Of a stretch of DNA of 64,000 nucleotides, positions 9,903 to 19,103 are shown piece by piece. Made by a program: the position numbers and the translations under genes. The stretch covers positions 558,001 to 622,000 of the forward strand of contig NZ_JACJFN010000002.1 in NCBI RefSeq assembly GCF_014164785.1, written 5' to 3'. Below the pieces are notes generated by a model. It was not told the origin of the DNA, did no database searches, and saw nothing but the letters and a program-made list of their open reading frames with translations. This stretch comes from Aquipseudomonas guryensis. GTDB taxonomy: Bacteria > Pseudomonadota > Gammaproteobacteria > Pseudomonadales > Pseudomonadaceae. The stretch's first letter is position 1. Every line of letters begins with the position of its first letter.

Positions 9903-11250
9903 GCGGATCAGTTTCGCCAAGCGCCTGGTTGGCTACAGCGAGGCGGTCGAGCTGCCGAGCCAGCCGGTGGTCGAGGGACGCCTGCTGCGCATGGTCGGCC
10001 TGACCCTGGAGGCCGAAGGCCTGCGTGCCGCGCTGGGCAGTCGCTGCCTGGTGATCAACGATGACAGCTACCACCCGGTGCAGGTGGAGGCCGAGGTGAT
10101 GGGCTTCTCCGCCGGCAAGATCTTCCTCATGCCCGTCGGTAGCCTGGCGGGGATTGCTCCGGGTGCCCGAGTAGTGCCGCTGCCTGATGCCGGGCGTCTG
10201 CCGATGGGCATGTCGATGCTCGGCCGGGTGCTCGATGGCGCCGGTCGCGCCCTAGATGGCAAGGGCGGGATGAAGGCCGAAGACTGGGTGCCGATGGACG
10301 GCCCGGCGATCAATCCGCTGAATCGCCATCCGATCAGCGAGCCGCTGGATGTGGGCATTCGCTCGATCAACGGCCTGCTTACAGTCGGGCGCGGCCAGCG
10401 CCTGGGCCTGTTTGCCGGTACCGGTGTGGGTAAGTCGGTGCTGCTGGGCATGATGACCCGCTTCACCGAGGCCGACATCATCGTCGTGGGCCTGATTGGC
10501 GAACGCGGTCGCGAGGTCAAGGAGTTCATCGACGAGATTCTCGGCGAGGAGGGCATCAAGCGCTCGGTGGTGGTGGCCTCGCCAGCCGATGACGCGCCCT
10601 TGATGCGTCTGCGCGCCGCCATGTACTGCACGCGGATCGCCGAATATTTCCGCGACAAGGGCAAGAACGTCCTGCTGCTGATGGATTCGCTGACCCGCTT
10701 CGCCCAGGCCCAACGCGAGATCGCCCTGGCCATCGGCGAGCCGCCAGCGACCAAGGGTTACCCGCCCTCGGTCTTCGCCCGCTTGCCAAAGCTGGTAGAA
10801 CGTGCCGGCAATGCCGAGGCCGGTGGCGGTTCGATCACCGCGTTCTACACCGTGCTTTCCGAGGGTGACGACCAGCAGGATCCGATCGCCGATGCTGCCC
10901 GTGGCGTGCTCGACGGTCACTTCGTGCTGTCACGCCGGCTTGCCGAGGAGGGGCACTACCCGGCCATCGACATCGAAGCCTCGATCAGCCGGGTCATGCC
11001 GCAGGTGGTGAGCCCGGAACACATGCGCCAGGCCCAGCGGTTCAAGCAGCTGTGGTCGCGTTATCAGCAAAGTCGCGATCTGATCAGCGTCGGCGCCTAC
11101 GTACCTGGCGGTGATGCCGATACCGATCTGGCCATCGCCCGCCAACCGGCCATGGCGCGCTACCTGCGCCAGGGCCTGCAGGAGAGCGAAGGGCTCGACG
11201 CCAGCGCCACGCAGTTGAGCCAGGTCTTCAATCCCACGGCGCAGGCCTGA
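9892..11250 (+). CDS. fliI: Flagellum-specific export ATPase FliI
   Basis: A 452-residue homologue of the F1-ATPase beta subunit that powers substrate unloading at the flagellar type III export gate. Seen: Walker A GTGVGKS at residues 176-182, Walker B region [14 protein letters not shown], and the conserved [16 protein letters not shown] segment that separates FliI-type ATPases from others. Length is as in P. aeruginosa (451). The start overlaps the end of fliH, and fliJ begins 3 bases after the stop, forming the standard export-ATPase triplet. Confidence 0.97.
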   Translation: MRLERISFAKRLVGYSEAVELPSQPVVEGRLLRMVGLTLEAEGLRAALGSRCLVINDDSYHPVQVEAEVMGFSAGKIFLMPVGSLAGIAPGARVVPLPDAGRLPMGMSMLGRVLDGAGRALDGKGGMKAEDWVPMDGPAINPLNRHPISEPLDVGIRSINGLLTVGRGQRLGLFAGTGVGKSVLLGMMTRFTEADIIVVGLIGERGREVKEFIDEILGEEGIKRSVVVASPADDAPLMRLRAAMYCTRIAEYFRDKGKNVLLLMDSLTRFAQAQREIALAIGEPPATKGYPPSVFARLPKLVERAGNAEAGGGSITAFYTVLSEGDDQQDPIADAARGVLDGHFVLSRRLAEEGHYPAIDIEASISRVMPQVVSPEHMRQAQRFKQLWSRYQQSRDLISVGAYVPGGDADTDLAIARQPAMARYLRQGLQESEGLDASATQLSQVFNPTAQA

Positions 11251-11253
11251 TAA

Positions 11254-11703
11254 ATGGCCAACAGTCGTGCCGCGCGCCTGGCACCGGTAGTTGAGATGGC
11301 CGAGCGCGCCGAGCGCGAAGCCGCCCGTCAGTTGGGCCACTGCCAGGGCCTGCTGGGCAAGGCCGAGGCGCAACTTGGCGAACTCGAGCGCTACCGTGGC
11401 GACTACCAGCAGCAATGGATCACCGAAGGCCGCCAGGGCGTGTCCGGGCAGTGGCTGATGAACTACCAGCGTTTCCTCTCGCAACTGGAAACCGCCATTG
11501 GCCAGCAGCATCAGAGCGTCAACTGGCACCGCGAAAATCTGGCTAAGGCGCGCAGCATCTGGCAACAGCGCTATGCTCGTCTGGAGGGCCTACGCAAGCT
11601 GGTGCAACGTTACCTCGATGAGGCGCGCCTGGCTGAAGACAAACGCGAGCAGAAACTGCTCGACGAACTGGCCCAACGCCTGCCTATGCGTGATCAACGA
11701 TGA
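11254..11703 (+). CDS. fliJ: Flagellar export chaperone/stalk protein FliJ
   Basis: A 149-residue coiled-coil protein. FliJ sits in the centre of the FliI hexamer like the gamma subunit of F1 and links it to FlhA. The whole sequence is charged and helical, rich in Arg, Glu, Gln and Leu, with no membrane segment. It is the last gene of the fliEFGHIJ operon. The next gene (hsbA) is 74 bases on, and no terminator is visible between them. Confidence 0.94.
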   Translation: MANSRAARLAPVVEMAERAEREAARQLGHCQGLLGKAEAQLGELERYRGDYQQQWITEGRQGVSGQWLMNYQRFLSQLETAIGQQHQSVNWHRENLAKARSIWQQRYARLEGLRKLVQRYLDEARLAEDKREQKLLDELAQRLPMRDQR

Positions 11704-11777
11704 TCGCGGTTGCCCGCTGTGACAGCCGGTGCTAAATCTGTCGCAGCGCAGCACGTACAAACAATAAGGAGTGCTTC

Positions 11778-12083
11778 ATGAGCATCAGCGCACTGCCCTC
11801 GAATGACGGACAGGAACTGACCATTCAGATTCAGGGGCGCTTCGATTTTTCGGCGCACCAGGAGTTCCGCGACGCCTACGAGCGCGTGAACATGACTCCC
11901 AAACGTTATGTGGTGGATCTCAAAGCTGCCACTTACCTCGACAGCTCGGCCTTGGGCATGCTCCTGCTGCTGCGAGACCATGCCGGTGGCGACCATGCGC
12001 GCATCAGCCTGATCAATTGCAATCCGGACGTGCGCAAGATTCTGTCCATCTCCAACTTCGAACAGCTGTTCCAGATCGGCTGA
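11778..12083 (+). CDS. hsbA: Anti-sigma factor antagonist HsbA (STAS domain)
   Basis: A 101-residue single STAS domain. The phosphorylatable serine motif YLDSSALGM is present, with Ser56 at the expected site. In P. aeruginosa, HsbA acts below HptB and HsbR: unphosphorylated HsbA binds the anti-sigma factor FlgM and affects swimming, while phosphorylated HsbA acts through the diguanylate cyclase HsbD and biofilm formation. AAGGAG lies 5-10 bases before the ATG. It is followed 6 bases later by the HsbR gene. Its place between fliJ and fliK puts the switch inside the flagellar island. Confidence 0.85.
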   Translation: MSISALPSNDGQELTIQIQGRFDFSAHQEFRDAYERVNMTPKRYVVDLKAATYLDSSALGMLLLLRDHAGGDHARISLINCNPDVRKILSISNFEQLFQIG

Positions 12084-12089
12084 GCCAGC

Positions 12090-13784
12090 ATGCCGACGCG
12101 CTTGTCCATTCTGATTGCCGAGGACAACGCCGCGGATCGCATGCTGCTGTCCACTATTGTCAATCGCCAGGGGCATCGCGCGCTGACTGCCAGTAATGGC
12201 CTTGAGGCGGTCATGCTGTTCGAGCAGGAGCGTCCGCAGCTGGTGCTGATGGATGCGTTGATGCCGGTGATGGATGGTTTCGAGGCGGCGCGGCGGATCA
12301 AGGCCTGCGCTGGCGAGTCACTGGTGCCGATCATCTTCCTCACCTCGCTGACCGAGAGCGAAGCGCTGGTGCGTTGCCTGGAGGCGGGCGACGACTTTCT
12401 CGCCAAGCCCTACAACCGGGTCATTCTGGAAGCCAAGATCCGTGCCATGGATCGTCTGCGTCGTTTGCAGGATACGGTCATGCGCCAGCGCGACCTGATC
12501 GCCAAGCACAACGAGCACCTGCTTACCGAGCAGCGGGTGGCCAAGGCGGTATTCGACAAGGTGGCGCATTCGGGCTGCCTGAATGCGCCGAACATCCGCT
12601 ACCTGCAGTCGCCCTTTGCCCTGTTCAACGGTGATCTGCTGCTGGCGGCCTTCAAGCCTTCGGGTGGTATGCATGTGCTGCTCGGCGATTTCACCGGCCA
12701 TGGCTTGCCGGCCGCCATCGGCGCCATGCCCCTGGCCGAAGTGTTCTACGGTATGACCGCCAAGGGTTTTTCCATGGCGGAAATCCTCCGTGAGATGAAT
12801 GCCAAGCTCAAACGCATCCTGCCGGTAGGGGTATTCTGCTGCGCGACGGTGCTCAACCTGAGCTTCCAGCGTCGGGTGGTGGAAGTGTGGAACGGTGGCT
12901 TGCCCGATGGCTATCTGTACCACGCGGCTACCGGCGAACGCACCGCCCTGGTCTCGCGCTACCTGCCGCTGGGGGTGCTGGAGTCTGCCAGCTTCAATGA
13001 CCACTACGAGGTGCATCCGCTGGCCCTGGGTGATCGGCTGTTCCTATTCTCCGACGGAGTGCTGGAAACCTGCGACAGCGATGGGCAGATGTTCGGTGAG
13101 CAGCGCCTGCAGGCGATTTTCGAGGGGCAGCATCCTGCCGAGCGCCTGTTTGACGAGATCCAGCAGGCGCTAGCGGCGTTCCGTGGCGAGGCCCAGGACG
13201 ACGTGAGCATGATCGAACTCGGCCTGATCGAGGAGGGCGGGCTGAGTCGGCCGCCGCTGGCCTTCTCCGATAGCGGCCAGAGTAGCCCGCTGGACTGGTC
13301 GGCCAGTTTCGAGTTCCGCGCGCAAACCCTCAAACGCTTCAATCCGCTGCCTTTCCTGTTGCAGCTACTGCTTGAAGTGCAGGGCCTGCGCGCCCAGGGC
13401 GGAGCGCTGTATACGGTACTGGCCGAGTTGTACTCCAATGCCCTGGAACATGGTGTGCTGGGCCTGGACTCGGCGCTCAAGTGCAATGCCGATGGTTTTG
13501 CCCAGTACTACCAGCAACGCGCCACGCGCCTGGGCGAACTGCAGGACGGCTATGTGCGCTTTCATCTGGAGCTCCTGCCGCAGACCGAGGGCGGGCGTTT
13601 GCGCGTGCGGGTCGAGGACAGTGGCAGTGGTTTCGATGTCGTCGGTGCGCTGGATTGCACGCAGGTGAGCGCCGGACTCAGTGGCCGTGGCTTGCGCCTG
13701 GTGCGCCAGCTGACCCAGCACTGCGAGTGGTCGGCGGACGGTCGTGGGGTAAGCGTGGAGTTCTGCTGGTCGGCTCAGGCATAA
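12090..13784 (+). CDS. hsbR: Response regulator with PP2C phosphatase and kinase domains, HsbR
   Basis: A 564-residue three-domain regulator. An N-terminal receiver carries D11/E12-type acidic residues and phospho-acceptor D55 (VLMDALMP). A central PP2C/SpoIIE phosphatase domain (about 190-380) shows GDFTGHGLPAAIGAMP, LFSDGVLE and QDDVSMIEL, the metal-binding segments. A C-terminal HATPase/anti-sigma kinase domain (about 430-560) shows ELYSNALEHGVL and DSGSGFDV. In P. aeruginosa HsbR receives phosphate from HptB and then switches between kinase and phosphatase on HsbA. The gene sits between hsbA and hptB exactly as in that system. Confidence 0.87.
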   Translation: MPTRLSILIAEDNAADRMLLSTIVNRQGHRALTASNGLEAVMLFEQERPQLVLMDALMPVMDGFEAARRIKACAGESLVPIIFLTSLTESEALVRCLEAGDDFLAKPYNRVILEAKIRAMDRLRRLQDTVMRQRDLIAKHNEHLLTEQRVAKAVFDKVAHSGCLNAPNIRYLQSPFALFNGDLLLAAFKPSGGMHVLLGDFTGHGLPAAIGAMPLAEVFYGMTAKGFSMAEILREMNAKLKRILPVGVFCCATVLNLSFQRRVVEVWNGGLPDGYLYHAATGERTALVSRYLPLGVLESASFNDHYEVHPLALGDRLFLFSDGVLETCDSDGQMFGEQRLQAIFEGQHPAERLFDEIQQALAAFRGEAQDDVSMIELGLIEEGGLSRPPLAFSDSGQSSPLDWSASFEFRAQTLKRFNPLPFLLQLLLEVQGLRAQGGALYTVLAELYSNALEHGVLGLDSALKCNADGFAQYYQQRATRLGELQDGYVRFHLELLPQTEGGRLRVRVEDSGSGFDVVGALDCTQVSAGLSGRGLRLVRQLTQHCEWSADGRGVSVEFCWSAQA

Positions 13785-13812
13785 TCGCCGCTCGCGATCA
13801 AGGAGTGAGCAG

Positions 13813-14163
13813 GTGTCCGACCTCCACCTCGACAACAATGTGCTGGTAGCGCTGCAGGATGTCATGGAAGACGAGTATCCGGTGCTCTTGGATACTTTTC
13901 TGGCCGACTCCGATGAGCGTCTGCGTAGCCTGCAGCATGCCCTGCAGGCCGCCGATGCACAGGCTTTGCGCCTGGCTGCGCACAGCTTCAAAGGCAGCTG
14001 CAGCAACATGGGCGCGCCACTACTGGCAGGCCTGTGCAAGCAGCTGGAAGAGGCTGCGCGTCGCGAACAGCTGGATGCGGCCCCTGGGCTGATCGAACAG
14101 GTCGAGCGCGAGTTCGCCATCGTGCGCATCCTGTTTCGCGCCGAGCGCCAGCGTTACCGCTAG
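13813..14163 (+). CDS. hptB: Histidine phosphotransfer protein HptB
   Basis: A 116-residue Hpt domain protein starting with GTG, supported by AAGGAG at 13800-13805, 7 bases upstream. The phospho-accepting histidine is His57 in AHSFKGSCSNMG. HptB relays phosphate from hybrid kinases (RetS, PA1611-type and others in P. aeruginosa) to HsbR, joining the GacS network to flagellar and biofilm output. No cognate hybrid kinase gene lies nearby, which agrees with HptB being served by kinases encoded elsewhere. Confidence 0.86.
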   Translation: MSDLHLDNNVLVALQDVMEDEYPVLLDTFLADSDERLRSLQHALQAADAQALRLAAHSFKGSCSNMGAPLLAGLCKQLEEAARREQLDAAPGLIEQVEREFAIVRILFRAERQRYR

Positions 14164-14218
14164 TTTTCGCGCCCAATTTCCCGCTCTTTGGCATGTTCTT
14201 GGTCGCGCATCAGGAACC

Positions 14219-14234
14219 TGGCCCACTGCTTGCT
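14219..14234 (+). promoter_or_regulatory. Sigma-54 promoter of fliK
   Basis: TGGCCCACTGCTTGCT has GG (14220-14221), 10 bases, GC (14232-14233). The -24 box is slightly off consensus (TGGCCC for TGGCAC) and the -12 box is perfect. It lies 38 bases before the fliK ATG. Confidence 0.8.
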
Positions 14235-14271
14235 ATATCCCGGTACGACCCAACCCAAACGGAGAGTACCC

Positions 14272-15603
14272 ATGTCCGTTGCACCGGATTTCCTGTTACA
14301 GACCGCGCCCGATGTGCGGCCCAAGGCGGCTGTAGCCAAGCCTCCGGCCAATGCGCCAGAGCCCGTCAAAAACGAGGCCTCCAGCTTTGCCGAGGTGTAC
14401 GCCAAGGAGCGTCAGAACAAGGTGGCGGAACGCAAGGAGGCGGCAGCCAAGTCCGACGCGCGGTCGGCTGACGAGAATAAATCGGCAGAGCCGGCGGCTG
14501 GCGAGGCGGCCGCGGAGCAGCCAGTTGTTGCCGATAGCGGCAAGGCCTTGCCGGAGGAAGGTGTGGCTGAGGAAGAGTCGACCCTCGACCCTCTGCTGCT
14601 GATGGCCATGACAGGCCAGCTACCCGTCGAAGAGGTTGCGCAAACCGCGGTTGAGGGTGAAGGCCTGGTTGTCCCGGAAGGCGAGGGCGAGGCCAGCAGC
14701 GATACAGCGCTGCCAACCCTGCCGCCTACCACCCCGACGGTGAACAGTGCTGCGCCAGCGACACTTACCGAAGCCAGTCATGATCCCGAGCTGGATATGC
14801 TCAACAGTCTGCCGGGTGTGCGTATGGCGCTGGAAATAGGGGCGCAAAACCAGGCGGCGGCTCAGCAGCAGTTGAGTCCCGGGGCCTTGGCGGCGCAGAA
14901 GGCGGTCAATCCCAGTGAAGGCTTTGCCAATGCTCTGGCGGCAATGGCCGGTGATGCCGTACCCGCAGAAGAGGGCGAAAGCAGCGAGCTGGATACGGCC
15001 GAACTGCTTGGCGAAAGCGTGGAAAGCAGCCTGCCGGGTGTGCGTGAGGGGCAGACGGACGCACGCGCCGATGCCCTGGCCAGCAAGCTCAGCGCCTTGA
15101 GCCAGGCGATTGCCCAGCAGACGACTGGTGCACAGCGTTTGCCGCTGGTGCCGGGGCAGGCAGTCGCCATGCAGCAGGGCGCGTGGAGTGAGGCGGTGGT
15201 CGACCGGGTCATGTGGCTGTCCAGCCAGAACCTCAAGTCGGCGGAGATCCAGCTCGACCCGGCTGAGCTGGGGCGCCTGGAAGTGCGCATCGAGATGAAC
15301 AAGGATCAGGCCGCTCAGGTGACCTTCATCAGTGCCAACGCCAACGTGCGTGACCAGCTGGAAGGGCAGATGCAGCGCCTGCGTGACATGTTCACCCAGC
15401 AGGGCATAGGCCAGCTGGATGTCAACGTCTCCGATCAGTCGCTGGCGCGCGGCTGGCAAGGTGGCGGTGAGGATTCTCAGCGTCAGTCCGGCCGCTCCGG
15501 TGGTTCCGGCCTGGGGGGGGATGAAGAATTGCTCAGTGGCATCAGCGAGGTTCGCAGCCCCACCAGCAGCGCTCCGCGTGGCCTGGTGGACTACTACGCC
15601 TGA
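14272..15603 (+). CDS. fliK: Flagellar hook-length control protein FliK
   Basis: A 443-residue protein with the FliK arrangement: a long Ala/Glu/Pro-rich low-complexity N-terminal region (about 1-300), then a compact C-terminal domain (about 305-400) with the conserved segment LDPAELGRLEVRIEM and the later QLEGQMQRLRDMF. FliK measures hook length and switches FlhB from rod/hook to filament export. The start at 14272 follows GGAG at 14261-14264 and lies downstream of the sigma-54 promoter; the in-frame upstream ATG at 14188 lies before that promoter. A Gln/Gly/Ser-rich tail ends the protein. A second, distant FliK-like gene is present at 37649-39205. Confidence 0.93.
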   Translation: MSVAPDFLLQTAPDVRPKAAVAKPPANAPEPVKNEASSFAEVYAKERQNKVAERKEAAAKSDARSADENKSAEPAAGEAAAEQPVVADSGKALPEEGVAEEESTLDPLLLMAMTGQLPVEEVAQTAVEGEGLVVPEGEGEASSDTALPTLPPTTPTVNSAAPATLTEASHDPELDMLNSLPGVRMALEIGAQNQAAAQQQLSPGALAAQKAVNPSEGFANALAAMAGDAVPAEEGESSELDTAELLGESVESSLPGVREGQTDARADALASKLSALSQAIAQQTTGAQRLPLVPGQAVAMQQGAWSEAVVDRVMWLSSQNLKSAEIQLDPAELGRLEVRIEMNKDQAAQVTFISANANVRDQLEGQMQRLRDMFTQQGIGQLDVNVSDQSLARGWQGGGEDSQRQSGRSGGSGLGGDEELLSGISEVRSPTSSAPRGLVDYYA

Positions 15604-15630
15604 CCTGTCGCACCTCGATTCAAGGTGAAA

Positions 15631-15673
15631 ACTGCGCCCGGTGCTGAGAAAAGCGCCGGGCGCAGTCGTTTTC
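15631..15673 (+). terminator. Terminator of fliK
   Basis: ACTGCGCCCGG (15631-15641) pairs perfectly with CCGGGCGCAGT (15656-15666), an 11-bp GC-rich stem followed by CGTTTTC. Confidence 0.8.
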
Positions 15674-15751
15674 GGGTGACAGGCGGTCTGTGCCTTGGTA
15701 TATCGGCAGGCTGTGTCGGCGGGCGCTTGAGCAGCTATTTTGTTTACAAGG

Positions 15752-15767
15752 TGGCATAACACTTGCT
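15752..15767 (+). promoter_or_regulatory. Sigma-54 promoter of fliLMNOPQR-flhB
   Basis: TGGCATAACACTTGCT has GG (15753-15754), 10 bases, GC (15765-15766). It lies 51 bases before the fliL start and downstream of the fliK terminator. Confidence 0.85.
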
Positions 15768-15817
15768 CCTAAGCCTTTGACCGCAGACAAAACCCTGATC
15801 AGCGACGGATTTTTGGC

Positions 15818-16354
15818 ATGGCAAAGAAACAAGCGCCGCAACCTCCAGTGGATGGCGACAAACCCGCTGGCAAGAGCAAGTTGAAGCTCATCATCCTGAT
15901 CGTGGTGGCGCTGCTGCTGGCTGTTGGTCTGTCGGTGGGCGCCACGCTGTTCCTGCTGGGCAAGAGCGATAGCAAGGCGCAAGAGGATGTGCCGGCCGAG
16001 GAGGGCGCTGCCGAGTCTGCGGCTCCCGTCAAGAAGCTGGCTATTTATGAACAGATAGCGCCGGCCTTTATCGTCAATTTCAATCACCAGGGCCGACAGC
16101 GCTACATGCAGGTCAGCGTGGCCCTGATGGCCCGCGATCAGGCCGAATTGGATGCCCTCAAGGTGCATATGCCGGTGCTACGTAACCGTCTGGTGATGAT
16201 GTTCTCCGGCCAGGACTTCGCGACCTTGATCACCCCGCTAGGTAAGGAAATGCTGCGTCAGCAGGCCACCACCACGGTGCAGGAACTGGCGCAGAAGGAA
16301 ACCGGAAAAACGGTGGTCGAACAGGTGTTGTTCACCAATCTAGTGTTGCAGTAG
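15818..16354 (+). CDS. fliL: Flagellar basal body protein FliL
   Basis: A 178-residue inner-membrane protein that surrounds stators and supports torque. Seen: a short cytoplasmic start rich in Lys and Pro, one membrane segment (about residues 24-45, LIILIVVALLLAVGLSVGATLFLL), an acidic Glu/Ala linker, and a periplasmic FliL domain (IYEQIAPAFIVNF through VVEQVLFTNLVLQ). It is the first gene of the operon under the sigma-54 promoter at 15752-15767. fliM follows after 13 bases. Confidence 0.95.
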   Translation: MAKKQAPQPPVDGDKPAGKSKLKLIILIVVALLLAVGLSVGATLFLLGKSDSKAQEDVPAEEGAAESAAPVKKLAIYEQIAPAFIVNFNHQGRQRYMQVSVALMARDQAELDALKVHMPVLRNRLVMMFSGQDFATLITPLGKEMLRQQATTTVQELAQKETGKTVVEQVLFTNLVLQ

Positions 16355-16367
16355 GCGGGAGTTACAC

Positions 16368-17339
16368 ATGGCCGTACAAGACCTGCTGTCACAGGACGAA
16401 ATCGATGCGCTGCTGCATGGTGTCGATGACGGCCTGGTCGAGACCGAGGCGGACGCCGAACCCGGCAGCGTCAAAAGCTATGACCTGACCAGCCAGGACC
16501 GCATCGTCCGTGGGCGCATGCCGACCCTGGAGATGATCAACGAACGTTTTGCCCGTTACACCCGCATCAGCATGTTCAACCTGCTGCGCCGTTCTGCCGA
16601 CGTGGCCGTGGGGGGCGTGCAGGTGATGAAGTTTGGCGAGTACGTACACTCGCTGTACGTGCCGACCAGCCTCAACCTGGTGAAGATGAAGCCGCTGCGT
16701 GGCACCGGGCTGTTCATTCTCGACGCCAAGCTGGTGTTCAAGCTGGTCGACAACTTTTTCGGCGGCGACGGCCGTCATGCCAAGATCGAGGGTCGTGAGT
16801 TCACCCCGACCGAGCTGCGCGTAGTGCGCATGGTGCTGGATCAGGCTTTTGTCGACCTCAAGGAAGCCTGGCACGCGGTGATGGATGTCAACTTCGAGTA
16901 CATCAACTCGGAAGTGAACCCGGCACTGGCCAACATCGTCAGCCCCAGCGAAGTGGTTGTGGTTTCGACCTTCCATATCGAGCTGGATGGTGGTGGCGGC
17001 GACCTGCATATCACCATGCCGTATTCGATGATCGAGCCGATCCGCGAGATGCTCGATGCCGGCTTCCAGTCCGATGTCGACGACCAGGACGAGCGCTGGA
17101 TCAAGGCCCTGCGCGAGGACATCCTCGACGTCAATGTACCGCTGGGTGCCACCGTGGCTCACCGCCAGCTGCGCCTGCGCGACATTCTGCACATGCAGCC
17201 GGGTGACGTAATTCCGGTGGAGTTGCCGGAAAGCGTGATCATGCGTGCCAACGGCGTGCCTGCGTTCAAGGTCAAGCTGGGCGCGCACAAAGGCAACCTG
17301 GCCATGCAGGTAATCGAACCTATCGAGCGTTTGCGTTAA
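16368..17339 (+). CDS. fliM: Flagellar motor switch protein FliM
   Basis: A 323-residue C-ring protein. The N-terminal CheY-P binding peptide is present as LLSQDEIDALL (residues 5-15). The middle CheC-like domain contains the family pattern FFGGDGRHAKIEGREFTPTE, and the C-terminal SpoA/FliN-like domain (about 245-320) ends in KGNLAMQVIEPIERL. FliM receives the chemotaxis signal and reverses the motor. GGCGGGAG precedes the ATG. The 62-base gap to fliN holds a hairpin. Confidence 0.97.
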   Translation: MAVQDLLSQDEIDALLHGVDDGLVETEADAEPGSVKSYDLTSQDRIVRGRMPTLEMINERFARYTRISMFNLLRRSADVAVGGVQVMKFGEYVHSLYVPTSLNLVKMKPLRGTGLFILDAKLVFKLVDNFFGGDGRHAKIEGREFTPTELRVVRMVLDQAFVDLKEAWHAVMDVNFEYINSEVNPALANIVSPSEVVVVSTFHIELDGGGGDLHITMPYSMIEPIREMLDAGFQSDVDDQDERWIKALREDILDVNVPLGATVAHRQLRLRDILHMQPGDVIPVELPESVIMRANGVPAFKVKLGAHKGNLAMQVIEPIERLR

Positions 17340-17340
17340 G

Positions 17341-17371
17341 CAGGCGCCAGGGTCTGGTGTGACCAGGCCTG
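17341..17371 (+). other. Nested hairpin between fliM and fliN
   Basis: CTGGT (17354-17358) and ACCAG (17362-17366) form an inner stem with a GTG loop. CAGGC (17341-17345) and GCCTG (17367-17371) can close an outer stem with an unpaired bulge. There is no T tract, so it is not a typical terminator; it may affect relative fliM/fliN mRNA levels. Confidence 0.3.
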
Positions 17372-17401
17372 CCCCAATAATTAGCCCGCCGAGGAATAGC
17401 G

Positions 17402-17878
17402 ATGGCAGACGAAGAAGAAGGCACCTCCCCCGAGGAGCAGGCACTGGCCGATGAGTGGGCTGCGGCATTGGCCGAAGCCGGCGATGACGCCGCGCAGGAT
17501 GATATCGATGCGCTGATGGCCCAGGGTGGTGGCGCGGCAGAGCCGGCGGCACCGCGCGTGGCGATGGAAGAGTTTGGCGCCGGGCCCAAGCCCGGTAATG
17601 GTCCGGTCAGCCTGGACGGGCCGAACCTGGACGTGATCCTCGACATCCCGGTATCGATCTCCATGGAAGTCGGCAGCACCGATATTTCCATCCGCAACCT
17701 GCTGCAACTCAACCAGGGCTCGGTGGTGGAACTCGATCGTCTGGCGGGCGAGCCGCTGGATGTTCTGGTCAACGGCACGCTGATCGCCCATGGCGAGGTG
17801 GTGGTGGTCAACGAAAAGTTCGGCATCCGCCTGACCGACGTGATCAGCCCCAGCGAGCGCATCAAGAAACTGCGCTGA
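17402..17878 (+). CDS. fliN: Flagellar motor switch protein FliN
   Basis: A 158-residue protein forming the base of the C ring and binding FliH. The first 70 residues are acidic and low in complexity (Glu/Ala/Asp), and the SpoA domain fills the C-terminal half (LDIPVSISMEVGSTDISI, LNQGSVVELDRLAGEPLDVLVNG). Length matches P. aeruginosa FliN (157). GAGGAA at 17391-17396 precedes the ATG. fliO follows 7 bases after the stop. Confidence 0.96.
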   Translation: MADEEEGTSPEEQALADEWAAALAEAGDDAAQDDIDALMAQGGGAAEPAAPRVAMEEFGAGPKPGNGPVSLDGPNLDVILDIPVSISMEVGSTDISIRNLLQLNQGSVVELDRLAGEPLDVLVNGTLIAHGEVVVVNEKFGIRLTDVISPSERIKKLR

Positions 17879-17885
17879 GACGATC

Positions 17886-18341
17886 ATGCACAAACTCTTC
17901 GGTTTGCTGCTGGCCCTGCCACTGATGGCCCTGGCCGAGGTGCCGGCGAAAGCGGCTGCACCAGCGGTGACGCCGATGGCTACCGCCGGCATCGGTGGTC
18001 AACTGGTACAGCTGCTGTTCGGCCTGCTGCTGGTGATTGGCCTGATTTTCGCCCTGGCCTGGGTCATGCGCCGGGTGCAGCAGTTCGGCCCGCGCGGTGG
18101 CCAGTCGATCAAACTGGTGGCCAGCCAGGCACTCGGTCCGCGTGATCGTTTATTGCTGGTGCAGGTGGGCGGCGAACAGATTCTTCTGGGTATCAGCGCC
18201 GGGCGTATCACTCCACTGCATGTGCTCAAGGAGCCGGTGCTGCTCAGTGAGGCCGAACCGGCCACGCCGGAATTTGCCCAGCGCCTGATGGAGCTGCTCG
18301 GCAAGGATCAGCAGGGCCCCAAGGACAAGGACAAGACATGA
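17886..18341 (+). CDS. fliO: Flagellar export gate assembly protein FliO
   Basis: A 151-residue membrane protein that helps assemble the FliP ring. It has a hydrophobic, signal-like N terminus ([15 protein letters not shown]), a second hydrophobic segment (about residues 38-62, [22 protein letters not shown]), and a cytosolic FliO domain ([29 protein letters not shown]). The last four bases overlap fliP (ATGA). Confidence 0.93.
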   Translation: MHKLFGLLLALPLMALAEVPAKAAAPAVTPMATAGIGGQLVQLLFGLLLVIGLIFALAWVMRRVQQFGPRGGQSIKLVASQALGPRDRLLLVQVGGEQILLGISAGRITPLHVLKEPVLLSEAEPATPEFAQRLMELLGKDQQGPKDKDKT

Positions 18342-19093
18342 GCGCCTGGCGCATTCTGCTGACCCTGCTGCTGGCACTGGCGGCACCGCTGGCGTTCGGC
18401 GCCGATGACCCTCTGTCGCTCAAGGCGATTACCCTGAGCACCAACGCCGAAGGGCAACAGGAGTATTCGGTCAGCCTGCAGATCCTGCTGATCATGACGG
18501 CGCTGAGCTTCATTCCGGCGTTCGTCATGCTGATGACCAGCTTCACCCGGATCATCATCGTGTTTTCCATTCTGCGTCAGGCCTTGGGCCTGCAGCAGAC
18601 GCCGTCGAACCAGATCCTCATCGGTCTGGCGCTGTTCCTGACCCTGTTCATCATGGCCCCGGTGTTCGACAAGATTAACCAGGATGCCCTGCAACCCTAC
18701 CTCAACGAGCAGCTGCCGGCGCAGCAGGCGATCGCCAAGGCAGAGGGGCCGATCAAGGAGTTCATGCTGGCGCAGACCCGCGCCTCCGACCTGGAGCTGT
18801 TCGTGCGCCTGTCCAAGCGTACCGATATCGCTTCGCCGGAGCAGGCGCCGCTGACCATCCTGATTCCGGCCTTCGTCACCTCCGAGCTGAAGACCGCGTT
18901 CCAGATCGGCTTCATGATCTTCATCCCGTTCCTGATCATCGACATGGTGGTGGCCAGTATCCTCATGGCGATGGGTATGATGATGCTCTCGCCGCTGATC
19001 ATCTCGCTGCCGTTCAAGATCATGCTGTTCGTCCTGATCGATGGCTGGGCGCTGATCATGGGTACCCTGGCCGGCAGTTTCGGCACCCTATAG
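18338..19093 (+). CDS. fliP: Flagellar type III export gate protein FliP
   Basis: A 251-residue polytopic protein, the main component of the FliPQR export pore. Seen: an N-terminal signal peptide ending near AFGADD, then the conserved first core segment ([22 protein letters not shown]) and the [16 protein letters not shown] motif, and C-terminal membrane segments with the [19 protein letters not shown] helix (here [15 protein letters not shown]). It starts within the end of fliO, and fliQ begins 10 bases after the stop. Confidence 0.97.
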   Translation: MSAWRILLTLLLALAAPLAFGADDPLSLKAITLSTNAEGQQEYSVSLQILLIMTALSFIPAFVMLMTSFTRIIIVFSILRQALGLQQTPSNQILIGLALFLTLFIMAPVFDKINQDALQPYLNEQLPAQQAIAKAEGPIKEFMLAQTRASDLELFVRLSKRTDIASPEQAPLTILIPAFVTSELKTAFQIGFMIFIPFLIIDMVVASILMAMGMMMLSPLIISLPFKIMLFVLIDGWALIMGTLAGSFGTL

Positions 19094-19103
19094 CGAGGCT
19101 GAT

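Noticed and set aside
8082..9920. Very long antisense reading frame opposite fliG/fliH
   Set aside because: It mirrors the codon pattern of the real genes on the other strand, has His/Gln/Asp-rich composition without any family motif, and no ribosome binding site. The same holds for the long antisense frames at 19217-21145 and 46820-49315.
14189..14204. A second sigma-54-like match, TGGCATGTTCTTGGTC, before fliK
   Set aside because: The spacing gives GG-N10-GT, not GC, so the essential -12 GC is missing. The site at 14219-14234 is better and closer to fliK.
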